64,000 nt of DNA, from contig NZ_CASFQD010000015.1 of NCBI RefSeq assembly GCF_949296715.1, forward strand, positions 1 to 64,000, read 5' to 3'. Within the stretch, counting starts at the first letter, position 1, and every line of letters starts with the position of its first letter. The position numbers were made by a program, and so were the translations under genes. Shown here piece by piece: positions 24,759 through 32,085 of this stretch. This DNA is from an uncultured Alistipes sp. (lineage in GTDB: Bacteria; Bacteroidota; Bacteroidia; Bacteroidales; Rikenellaceae). Below the pieces are notes generated by a model. That model was not told the origin of the DNA, did no database searches, and saw nothing but the letters and a program-made list of their open reading frames with translations.

Positions 24759-26020
24759 TGTCGGTTCTTTTTGAAGAGTTCGGAGAGCTTGTAACGTTTG
24801 TTTTCGATGAGCGGGCGGGCCCAGAAGGCGATCGAGACGATGTATCCGATCGTCAGGCAGACGAACAGCAGCGCCGCGCGCAGCCCGACCAGGTCGCCCA
24901 GCCACTCCACGATCAGCGGGCCCAGCGCCCCGCCGGCGATTCCCGTGCAGAGGATTCCGGCGAACGACCCGTGGTAGCGGGCCACGGAGTTCAGCCCGAG
25001 CGACATGACGATCGAGAACATCACCGAGATCGAGAAGCCCACGGCCGGGAAAGCCGCAACGGCGACCTCCGCACTGCCGAACAGCGCCGCAAGCAGCGAC
25101 ACGAGGGCCAGGGCGCCCGAGACCTTCAGCACGTCGCGCGCATCCCAGAGTTTCAGGGCGAAGAGCCCGATCAGGCACCCGACGGACATGTAGCCCCAGA
25201 AACGCCCGACGACCGGCGCCCCGACCGTCTGCGGGTCGAGACCGTGGTAGCGGCGCAGGAACTCCGATATCCAGTTGGCGACGCCCTGTTCCGAGGCCGT
25301 ATAGCAGAGCATGCCCAGGAAGAAGAGGTAGACGCAGCGGTTCTTCAGCAGCACCTTGTAGGAGTGCAGGCCGCCGCTGCGCTCGCTCTCCTGCAGCTCG
25401 AGGCGCGGGAAGCGGACCGCGAGCACCACGGCGATCACCGCGACGAGAATCACGGCGAAGAGCCAGTAGAGCGAAACCCACGGCAGCGACTCCGGCGTGA
25501 GCGACTGCAGCCAGCCGGTAAAGCCCGTGAGGCGCTCCCCCGAGGTGAGGCGCCCGACCAGCCCGGCATAGACGAAGGGGCTGACGAACGACGCCGCGCC
25601 GAAGACGAGCTGCCCCATCACCGAGAAGAAGGCGAAGTTCTCCTCACCGCCCGCCACGCGGGTCAGCGGGTTGATCGTCGTCTGCAACATGGCCATGCCC
25701 AGCCCGATCGTGAACGACGAGGCGAGCAGCACGGGGAAGGTCGGGAAGAGCGCGAAGAGCAGCGATCCGGCGAGCGGCAGGGCGAAGCCCGCCGTCAGCA
25801 CGACCTTCTGGCTGAAGCGCTCGATGAGCAGGCCCGCCGGGATCGACATGATGCCGTAGGCCAGGAAGAACGACATGGGGATGAATCCCGCCAGCGCGAG
25901 GTGCTGCAGGCGGAAGTTGTCGATGATGTCGGGGATCAGCGGCCCGATGATGTTCGTGATGAACGAGATCACGAACCAGAAGACCATGATGAGCGCCACG
26001 AGGGCATGGTTGCGTCTCAT
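24755..26020 (-). CDS. Sugar MFS transporter (FucP/GlcP-like)
   Basis: 421 residues, about 12 transmembrane helices, start ATG 26020 overlapping the kinase stop by 4 bp. Family features: N-terminal FVISFITNIIGPLIPDI, then FFLAYGIMSIPAGLLIERF between helices 2 and 3, the mid-protein QTTINPLTRVAGG typical of FucP-type H+/sugar symporters, and VANWISEFLRRYHGL. It likely imports a monosaccharide released by the lyases, GH88 and sulfatases (such as GlcNAc or GlcN) into the cytosol, where the adjacent ROK kinase can phosphorylate it. Substrate is inferred from context. Confidence 0.88.
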   Translation of the reverse strand: MRRNHALVALIMVFWFVISFITNIIGPLIPDIIDNFRLQHLALAGFIPMSFFLAYGIMSIPAGLLIERFSQKVVLTAGFALPLAGSLLFALFPTFPVLLASSFTIGLGMAMLQTTINPLTRVAGGEENFAFFSVMGQLVFGAASFVSPFVYAGLVGRLTSGERLTGFTGWLQSLTPESLPWVSLYWLFAVILVAVIAVVLAVRFPRLELQESERSGGLHSYKVLLKNRCVYLFFLGMLCYTASEQGVANWISEFLRRYHGLDPQTVGAPVVGRFWGYMSVGCLIGLFALKLWDARDVLKVSGALALVSLLAALFGSAEVAVAAFPAVGFSISVMFSIVMSLGLNSVARYHGSFAGILCTGIAGGALGPLIVEWLGDLVGLRAALLFVCLTIGYIVSIAFWARPLIENKRYKLSELFKKNRQ

Positions 26021-26949
26021 GCTCCGAGCGTCTCTTTGAGGATCAGACCTGCGGCGCCAAGGCTTCCGGCGCGGTTGCCCAGTTCGGCCGGGACGATCTG
26101 CGTATCCCCGCCGCACACGGACATCATCTGCCGCGCGACGTATTCGCGGAGATGCTCGAAATAGAACGCCCCCGCCTCGGAGATGCCGCCTCCGACGACC
26201 ACCTTCTGCGGTGCGAAGAGGTTGATCATCGAGGCGATGCCGTGCGAGAGGTACATCCAGTGCTCCTCCATCGCCTGCACGGCGGCAGGAAGCCCCTCGC
26301 GGTAGCGGGCGACGATCTCGCGGCCGTCGGCCCCGTCGCATCCGGACAGTTCGCGGTAGCGGCGCACGAGAGCCGAGGTCGAGGCGTAGTGTTCGAGGCA
26401 CCCCACCCCGCCGCAGGCGCACCGTTCGCCGTCGCACTTGACGGTGATGTGGCCCATCTCCATGCCGCGGCCGCGGTAGCCGCGCCACAGCCGGCCGTCG
26501 ATCATCAGGCCGCAGCCGATGCCCGTTCCCACGGTGACGAAGAGCGCATCCGTAGCCCCGCGGCCCGCGCCGAAGAGCGACTCGCCCAGCGCCATCATGT
26601 TGGCGTCGTTGCCCGCCAGGACCCGCAGCCCCGTGGCCTGCTCCAACCGGTCGGCCAGGGGAACCATCTCCCAGCCGACGATGTTCTCCGCACCGCCGAG
26701 CACCGTGCGGCCGTCGTCCGTAACCACGCCCGGGGTGCCGATGCCGACCCCTTCCAGCACAAGCGTCTCCTGCGCCGCATAGTCACGGCAGGCGGCGATC
26801 CCGCGGAGCAGTTGCTCCAGCACGGCTTCGGCGCCCTCGCCGGCCCGGGTCGGCAGCTCTCCCGCAAACGGCATACCGCCGCGGGAGTCGACCACGGCGT
26901 ACTTCACCGAAGTACCGCCGAGGTCTATTCCGATCGCATGGCGTATCAT
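26017..26949 (-). CDS. ROK family sugar kinase
   Basis: 310 residues from ATG 26949 (MIRHAIGIDLGGTSVKY). It has the ATP phosphate-1 motif GIDLGGTSVKY, VGIGTPGVV, catalytic Asp in AGNDANMMALGE and phosphate-2 TVGTGIGCGLMIDG. The ROK zinc motif is HITVKCDGERCACGGVGCLE (His plus CxCGxxGCxE). No HTH, so it is an enzyme rather than a NagC-type repressor. It probably phosphorylates GlcNAc or a related hexosamine. It is tightly coupled to the MFS gene (4-bp overlap) and lies 2 bp after the DUF3604 gene. Confidence 0.92.
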   Translation of the reverse strand: MIRHAIGIDLGGTSVKYAVVDSRGGMPFAGELPTRAGEGAEAVLEQLLRGIAACRDYAAQETLVLEGVGIGTPGVVTDDGRTVLGGAENIVGWEMVPLADRLEQATGLRVLAGNDANMMALGESLFGAGRGATDALFVTVGTGIGCGLMIDGRLWRGYRGRGMEMGHITVKCDGERCACGGVGCLEHYASTSALVRRYRELSGCDGADGREIVARYREGLPAAVQAMEEHWMYLSHGIASMINLFAPQKVVVGGGISEAGAFYFEHLREYVARQMMSVCGGDTQIVPAELGNRAGSLGAAGLILKETLGA

Positions 26950-26951
26950 GG

Positions 26952-28595
26952 TCAGGCCCTCTCCACCCAGATGGGCGACGACCAGCCCCACTGTCCGTCG
27001 CGCTGGCGTACACGCACGTAGTAATAGTCCGTATCGCGCTCGGCCCGCTCGTCGACCATGTAGTGGCCCACGGCGAAGCCCGATTCGGTCGCGGCACGCT
27101 CGAACTGCACGGCCTCCGACAGCCAGCCCCGCAGGAAGTGGGCGCGCGCCCCTTCGAGCAGTTCGTCGAGCGTATGCTCGTAGCGGTGGCCGTTGAACTC
27201 GGCGACGATGCGGCCCGTGCGGGGCATCTCGACGTCGAGGATCACGCCCTGCATGGCCGGGGTCAGCACGTTGGGGTTCTTCGAGGAGTACATGTCGAGC
27301 ACCACGCGCTGCGCGTCACGCTCCAGCACACGGTTCACCCGCGTGTGGAACTCCGTCTCGCCGGGCTGCGGCGAGGTGAAGGCCGCACCGCGGAAGCAGG
27401 TCTGCATATCCTCGATACGCCCCTCCGAGAGGCGCACCTCGCCCTGCCAGTGCACGTACTCCTCCTCGCGGTTCCAGCCGAAGTTGATCTTCACCTTCGC
27501 GCGGATCACCTCGTCGTCGGGAGCCGTCGTGCGGTGCGGGGCATTCAGGCGGGCGATGCACTCGCCGTTCTTGATCAGGTCGACGTAGTCGAGGTGGTTC
27601 TGCCCCTCGACGTTGACATAGATCTCGCGGCGGCCCGCACGGATGACGTCGCCACCGACGGCGTCGTTGATGCGGAAGTCAATCTTGATCTTGTCGCCCG
27701 TGACGCCGCAGACGTGGCGCCGGCCCATGTTGTCCCAGATGGCGTCGCGGTCGAGCGCCGGGGCGTAGACGCCGATGCGGCCGTCGCCGTAACTGCCCGG
27801 ATAGCCCGCATGCTGGTCCGTCGAGCACATCAGGCCGAACTTGTGGCCCTGCTCCAGTCCGTAGAGGATCGAGCCCTCCCAGACGCGCGGACCCATGTCG
27901 TGCAGGTAGTTGTAGTCGCCCGTGTCGCTCTCGGCCAGGCCGTGGCGCGAGAACATCTCGACGAAGGGGGTCTGCGCATCCTCGCGGAACGCCGCCCAGT
28001 TGTAGCCGCGGAAGCCCGTCTGGTAGCCCATGTGGTGGGGCGTCACGTAGCACTTGTAGTCGCGGAGCTTCTCCTTGAGGTCGGGCACCGACGTGCACTC
28101 CACCAGCGGCACGTCGAAATCGTGGAACAGCGCCACGTGGTCGCCGTGCTCCATGCTGTGGCACTCGTAGGAGACGAACGTGAGGAACTTGTCCGGGCGG
28201 TTCGCCGCCTCGACGGCCCGGCGGTACTTCTCGTAGCCGCCGCGCCGCAGCCGCTTGAAGGCCTCGGTGTGATAGCCGATGACCCAGCCCAGCCGCGGGT
28301 CGTTCTCGCCCGGGATGTCGGGCCACAGGGCATGGGGCGTCACCGAGGCGAAGTCGAGCTGCTGCTCGGCCGCCGCGAGGGCGTCCGACAGGTCGCCGTG
28401 GCCGTAGGTCACGTTGCAGTGGTTGTGCACGTCGCCCCAGAAGACCTTGAGGTCCTTGAGCGAGGGCATCTTTTTCTTCACGCCGTCGGGCAGCGAGTCA
28501 CTGTCACCGAGTTTGGCGCATCCGGGGAAGGAGCTTACGGCGGCCAGACCCAGCAGCGTCCAGCCCGAAGCCTTCAGAAAATCTCTTCTATCCAT
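26952..28595 (-). CDS. DUF3604 PHP-superfamily protein, exported lipoprotein
   Basis: 547 residues. The N-terminus MDRRDFLKASGWTLLG has a twin-arginine-like motif and ends in a lipobox-like FPGC. The catalytic-type PHP metal motifs are clear: FWGDVHNHCNVTYGHGD, FASVTPHALWP, SYECHSMEHGDH, YVTPHHMGYQ and STDQHAGYPG. The C-terminal 180 residues are beta-rich. DUF3604 proteins are predicted metal-dependent hydrolases of the PHP superfamily with no assigned substrate that I know. Being co-transcribed with sulfatases, a hexosamine-type kinase and lyases points to a glycosaminoglycan-specific hydrolytic step, perhaps on a phosphate, sulfate or acyl ester. Confidence 0.85.
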   Translation of the reverse strand: MDRRDFLKASGWTLLGLAAVSSFPGCAKLGDSDSLPDGVKKKMPSLKDLKVFWGDVHNHCNVTYGHGDLSDALAAAEQQLDFASVTPHALWPDIPGENDPRLGWVIGYHTEAFKRLRRGGYEKYRRAVEAANRPDKFLTFVSYECHSMEHGDHVALFHDFDVPLVECTSVPDLKEKLRDYKCYVTPHHMGYQTGFRGYNWAAFREDAQTPFVEMFSRHGLAESDTGDYNYLHDMGPRVWEGSILYGLEQGHKFGLMCSTDQHAGYPGSYGDGRIGVYAPALDRDAIWDNMGRRHVCGVTGDKIKIDFRINDAVGGDVIRAGRREIYVNVEGQNHLDYVDLIKNGECIARLNAPHRTTAPDDEVIRAKVKINFGWNREEEYVHWQGEVRLSEGRIEDMQTCFRGAAFTSPQPGETEFHTRVNRVLERDAQRVVLDMYSSKNPNVLTPAMQGVILDVEMPRTGRIVAEFNGHRYEHTLDELLEGARAHFLRGWLSEAVQFERAATESGFAVGHYMVDERAERDTDYYYVRVRQRDGQWGWSSPIWVERA

Positions 28596-28642
28596 AACAG
28601 GTTATGCAGTTAATGTCGGTTTGTTCAGGGTTCGGGGCGCGG

Positions 28643-30310
28643 TCACAGCTGATCCGCGCCGCGGAAAAATTCGTACTCCCGCTCGCAGGGGTCCGTGTCG
28701 CCGCACTCCTGCTGAAGCTGTTCGAGCTGGGCGTGCAGTCCGGCGCGGATCTCGGCATAGGCCGGATCGTCGTAGACGCTGTGCATCTCGTGTGGGTCCT
28801 TCTTCAAGTCGTAGAGCTCCCACTCGTCGACGTCGTTGTAGAAGTGGATGAGCTTGTAGTCGCGCGTGCGGATGCCGTAGTGGCGCTTCACAGAGTGCCA
28901 CGACGGGTATTCATAGTAGTGGTAGTAGACCCCCGTGCGCCACGCTTCGGGCGTCCTGCCGCCCGAGGTCAGTACCTCGCGCAGCGAGCGTCCCTGCATG
29001 TCGGCCGGCACCTCGATCGAGGCCATGTCGACGAACGTCGGGGCCAGGTCGATGTTCATGACCAGCGCGTCGCTCCGCGTACCGGCCTGCACGGCCTTCG
29101 GGTAGCGCACGAGCAGCGGCGTGCGGTGGCACTCCTCATACATGAAACGCTTGTCGAACCAGCCATGCTCACCGAGGAAGAAGCCCTGGTCGGAGGTGTA
29201 GACGATGATCGTGTTGTCGAGTTCGCCGATCTGCTCGAGGTAATCCAGCAGGCGACCGACATTCTCGTCGACGCCCTTGATGACGGCGCAGTAGTCCTTC
29301 ATGTACTGCTGGTACTTCCAGCGGGTGATCTCCTCCTGCGAGCCCTTGCGGACCTGCTCCCACTCGGCGATGCGCGGCGCGTAGGCCTCGTTCCAGCGCG
29401 CCTTCTCCGCGTCGGTCATGCGGTTGTAGGCCGCCTGGTACTGCATGACGCTGCTGCGCCAGTCGTTCGCACGCGACACGTCGTCCTTGTTGGCGTCGCC
29501 CGACCGCTCCAGCTCGTAGTCCTGCGCCAGCTGCTCGGGCGTCATCAGCTTCAGGTCCCACTCGGGCCACATGTCGCGGCCGATCTCCATCGCCTGCTCG
29601 CGCGCGGCGCTCCCGCGTCCCGCGTAATCGTCCAGCAGGTTGTCCGGCTCGGGGAAGACCTTGTCGTCGAAGATGCCCAGATGGCGCTGCGCCGGCATCC
29701 AGTTGCGGTGCGGCGCCTTGTGGTAGTAAAGCATGGCGAAGGGGCGCGACGGATCGCGGTGCTCCAGGAAGTCGATGGCCTTGTCGGTGATGATGTCGGT
29801 CACGTAGCCCGGCTCGACAACCTCCTGACCGTTCTCGATGAAGAGCGGCGCATAGTATTCGCCCTGTCCCACGAGGATGCTCCAGAAGTCGAAGCCCTGG
29901 GGTGCGGAATTGAGGTGCCACTTGCCGATCATGGCCGTCTGGTAACCGGCCTCGTGCAGCAGTTTGGGGAAGGTCTGCTGGTTGCCGTCAAACGTGCGCG
30001 AGTTGTCCGTAAAGCCGTTCACGTGGCTGTACTTGCCCGTGAGGATGCAGGCGCGCGACGGGCCCGAAATGGCATTCGAGACGTAGCAGTTCTCGAAGAG
30101 CATGCCTTCGCGCGCCAGGCGGTCGAGATTCGGGGTTTCGACGAGCAGGCTGCCGTAGCAGCTCATCGCCTGGGCGGTGTGGTCGTCGGTCATCATCACG
30201 AGGATGTTGGGACGCTTGGGTTCAGCCTGCGAACAGCCCGCAAAGGCCGCCAGCGTCAGCGGCACGGCGGCGTAACGCGCGCCCTGTGCCATAAGGTCGA
30301 GGTGTTTCAT
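28643..30310 (-). CDS. Ser-type sulfatase (probable glucosamine 6-O-sulfatase)
   Basis: 555 residues from ATG 30310. Signal peptide with lipobox-like FAGC. Alkaline-phosphatase fold with metal ligands in NILVMMTDDHTAQ, the formylglycine site SGPSRACILTG (Ser82 in place of Cys), MIGKWHL and the second metal site YTSDQGFFLGEHG. The Ser form of the motif needs an anaerobic radical-SAM maturase (anSME), not in this window. By sequence type and synteny with the B. thetaiotaomicron heparan locus (BT4656, from memory) it probably removes 6-O-sulfate from glucosamine. Second gene of operon A. Confidence 0.87.
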   Translation of the reverse strand: MKHLDLMAQGARYAAVPLTLAAFAGCSQAEPKRPNILVMMTDDHTAQAMSCYGSLLVETPNLDRLAREGMLFENCYVSNAISGPSRACILTGKYSHVNGFTDNSRTFDGNQQTFPKLLHEAGYQTAMIGKWHLNSAPQGFDFWSILVGQGEYYAPLFIENGQEVVEPGYVTDIITDKAIDFLEHRDPSRPFAMLYYHKAPHRNWMPAQRHLGIFDDKVFPEPDNLLDDYAGRGSAAREQAMEIGRDMWPEWDLKLMTPEQLAQDYELERSGDANKDDVSRANDWRSSVMQYQAAYNRMTDAEKARWNEAYAPRIAEWEQVRKGSQEEITRWKYQQYMKDYCAVIKGVDENVGRLLDYLEQIGELDNTIIVYTSDQGFFLGEHGWFDKRFMYEECHRTPLLVRYPKAVQAGTRSDALVMNIDLAPTFVDMASIEVPADMQGRSLREVLTSGGRTPEAWRTGVYYHYYEYPSWHSVKRHYGIRTRDYKLIHFYNDVDEWELYDLKKDPHEMHSVYDDPAYAEIRAGLHAQLEQLQQECGDTDPCEREYEFFRGADQL

Positions 30311-30356
30311 ATCGGATCGGTTTGGATTTCTGTTCTGAAACCGGCATGCCGCGGCA

Positions 30357-31772
30357 TCACCGGTCTGCAACGAAGGGCCGCAGGTTGCGCACGAGCTTCG
30401 GGTTGCCGATGCGTTCGCCCCACTCGTACATCTTCCGGCGCAATTCGCCGAGCGTCTCCGCATGGCGGCGGTCGACGGCCAGGTTGACCATCTCACCGGG
30501 ATCGGCCTCCAAATCGTAGAGCGCCTCGCGGTTGCGGCCCCACTGGTAGAGGACATACTTGTAGCGCGACGAGACGATGCTCCAGCCCGGGATGCCGACG
30601 CCCGAGAGCAGGGTCTCGACGAAAACCTCGTCGTGGAGCCGCCGCGTGCGGCCCTCGACCACGGGACGGAGGCTCCGGCCCCGGTAACGCGCCGTATCGA
30701 GCGCGACGCCCGCATAGTCGCAGAGCGTGGCGTAGAGGTCCAGTCCGATGTTCGAGAGGGCCTCGTCGTTGCATACGCCCGTCTCGCCGCGCCCCTTCGG
30801 GGCCTTTGCGATCAGCGGGACGTTGATACACTCCTCGAACAGGGCCCACTTCTGGTTCCAGCCGTGCGCCGCGACGCCGTCGCCGTGGTCCGAGCAGAAG
30901 AGGATCACGGCATCGTCGTAAATCCCGCGGGCCTTGAGCACCCCGACGAGGCGTCCGACCTCGCGGTCTACGCGCTCGACGAGCCGGTAGTAGGCATACA
31001 GGTAGCGGCGCCAGTCGTCCTGCGTGCAGGTGTAGGTGTCGTGGTAGCGGGGCGAGGCGGCCTGCTCGAGCCGCAGCGCCTCGGGTTCGTAGGTCGAAGG
31101 CATGAAGTTGGCCGGCAGGTTGGGACACTCCTCCGTCGCGAAGTCGGGCAGCTGGCCGTAGTGGAGCGACTCGAAGCGTCCGTATTCGCAAATCTCGTGG
31201 GGATTGAGCAGCGACGCCACCAGGAAGAGCGGCTTTGCGCCGTCGTACTCCGCGAGGGCCCTGTCGCAGGCGTCGGCCAGGGTCGGGTCGTGCATCGGGC
31301 TGATGCGGCGGAATCCCGTGCCCGAGTCGGGCAGGTTGACCTCCGGGACATGCCACTTGCCGGCATAGAGGCATTCGTATCCCGCCGCCGAGATGCGGTG
31401 TCCGATGCCGAGGGCCATATCCTCGGCGTGCGGCCGCACGGCGTTGTCGGTGGCGCCGACCTCGAAGGGCATGCGGCCCGTGACAATCGACGCCCGGCAG
31501 GGGCCGCTCAACGGATAGGGGCAGTAGGCACGGGTGAACCGCACGCCGTCGGCGGCCAGTGCGTCCATCGCAGGGGTCTCGACCCAGGGATTGCCGGCAC
31601 ACGACATGGCTCCGGCGGTCTGCTGGTCGGTCATGATGACAATGAGGTGGGGGCGCTGCCCGGCACGGGGTTTCTGCACCGGAGCGGCTCCGGCATCGGC
31701 GGCCGCGAAGGCCATCGTCACGAGCGACGAGGCGAAGGCCGTCTGCCCGATGCGGTTCTTCAGGTTGGTCAT
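30357..31772 (-). CDS. Ser-type sulfatase, first gene of operon A
   Basis: 471 residues from ATG 31772, signal peptide ending around AAADAGA. Sulfatase motifs: HLIVIMTDQQTAGAMSC for the metal site, the formylglycine site LSGPCRASIVTGR with Ser89 as the residue to be oxidised, AGKWHVPE, and the second metal site LFCSDHGDGVAAHGWNQK. The motif is S-x-P-C-R, with Cys where Ser is usual. It is expected to be periplasmic and to desulfate heparin/heparan units; position specificity (2-O, 3-O or N) cannot be told from the sequence. Promoter at 31813 with an operator-like repeat 64 bp upstream. Confidence 0.87.
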   Translation of the reverse strand: MTNLKNRIGQTAFASSLVTMAFAAADAGAAPVQKPRAGQRPHLIVIMTDQQTAGAMSCAGNPWVETPAMDALAADGVRFTRAYCPYPLSGPCRASIVTGRMPFEVGATDNAVRPHAEDMALGIGHRISAAGYECLYAGKWHVPEVNLPDSGTGFRRISPMHDPTLADACDRALAEYDGAKPLFLVASLLNPHEICEYGRFESLHYGQLPDFATEECPNLPANFMPSTYEPEALRLEQAASPRYHDTYTCTQDDWRRYLYAYYRLVERVDREVGRLVGVLKARGIYDDAVILFCSDHGDGVAAHGWNQKWALFEECINVPLIAKAPKGRGETGVCNDEALSNIGLDLYATLCDYAGVALDTARYRGRSLRPVVEGRTRRLHDEVFVETLLSGVGIPGWSIVSSRYKYVLYQWGRNREALYDLEADPGEMVNLAVDRRHAETLGELRRKMYEWGERIGNPKLVRNLRPFVADR

Positions 31773-31812
31773 AGGTCTATGATGTGTTGTTCAGGTCGGT
31801 TTCAAGGCAAAA

Positions 31813-31820
31813 CAAAGTTA
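31813..31820 (-). promoter_or_regulatory. -7 element of operon A
   Basis: TAACTTTG on the minus strand (exact TAnnTTTG), 40 bp before the ATG at 31772. There is no TTTG at the -33 position, as expected for an activator-dependent promoter. Confidence 0.7.
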
Positions 31821-31875
31821 CGCATAAAGTGCCGTGCGCGGCGCGCGGATTGTCCCTAAAAACGCCAAACGTGTG

Positions 31876-31916
31876 CAAAAGCCTTTCGTTTTTGTAGAAT
31901 CCGATCCCAATTTTGT
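31876..31916 (-). promoter_or_regulatory. Putative HTCS operator of operon A
   Basis: Minus strand: ACAAAATT (31916-31909), 13 bp, ACAAAAACGAA (31895-31885), then AGGCTTTTG. The two ACAAAA half-sites start 21 bp apart. The GAA ends exactly 64 bp upstream of the -7 element at 31820. It aligns without gaps with the sites at 31958-31998 and 48886-48926. Confidence 0.75.
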
Positions 31917-31923
31917 CCCAAAA

Positions 31924-31951
31924 GGGCCCCGGAAGGCCCTCCGCAGGGCCC
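31924..31951. promoter_or_regulatory. GGGCC/GGCCC palindromic block between the divergent operators
   Basis: GGGCC-ccggaa-GGCCC and GGGCCC occur just outboard of both divergent operators. A similar GGGCC-tccgag-GGCCC block lies outboard of the operator of operon C (48935-48950). It could be part of the regulator's site or an insulating hairpin. Confidence 0.45.
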
Positions 31952-31957
31952 GATTCT

Positions 31958-31998
31958 ACAAATTCGGCATCGCGTTGCACAAAACTGAAATCCCCTTG
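31958..31998 (+). promoter_or_regulatory. Putative HTCS operator of operon B
   Basis: Plus strand: ACAAATTC (31958-31965), 13 bp, ACAAAACTGAA (31979-31989), then ATCCCCTTG. Half-sites start 21 bp apart and the GAA ends exactly 64 bp upstream of TATCTTTG at 32054. Confidence 0.75.
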
Positions 31999-32053
31999 CA
32001 GAATATTGTACAAAGATTCGCCTTTTGTGATAAGCGGTGCGGCGCCTTTGTCC

Positions 32054-32061
32054 TATCTTTG
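32054..32061 (+). promoter_or_regulatory. -7 element of operon B
   Basis: TATCTTTG (exact TAnnTTTG), 24 bp before the ATG at 32086, with no TTTG 19-20 bp upstream. Confidence 0.7.
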
Positions 32062-32085
32062 TCTACGGATAAAACACCCGATCGG

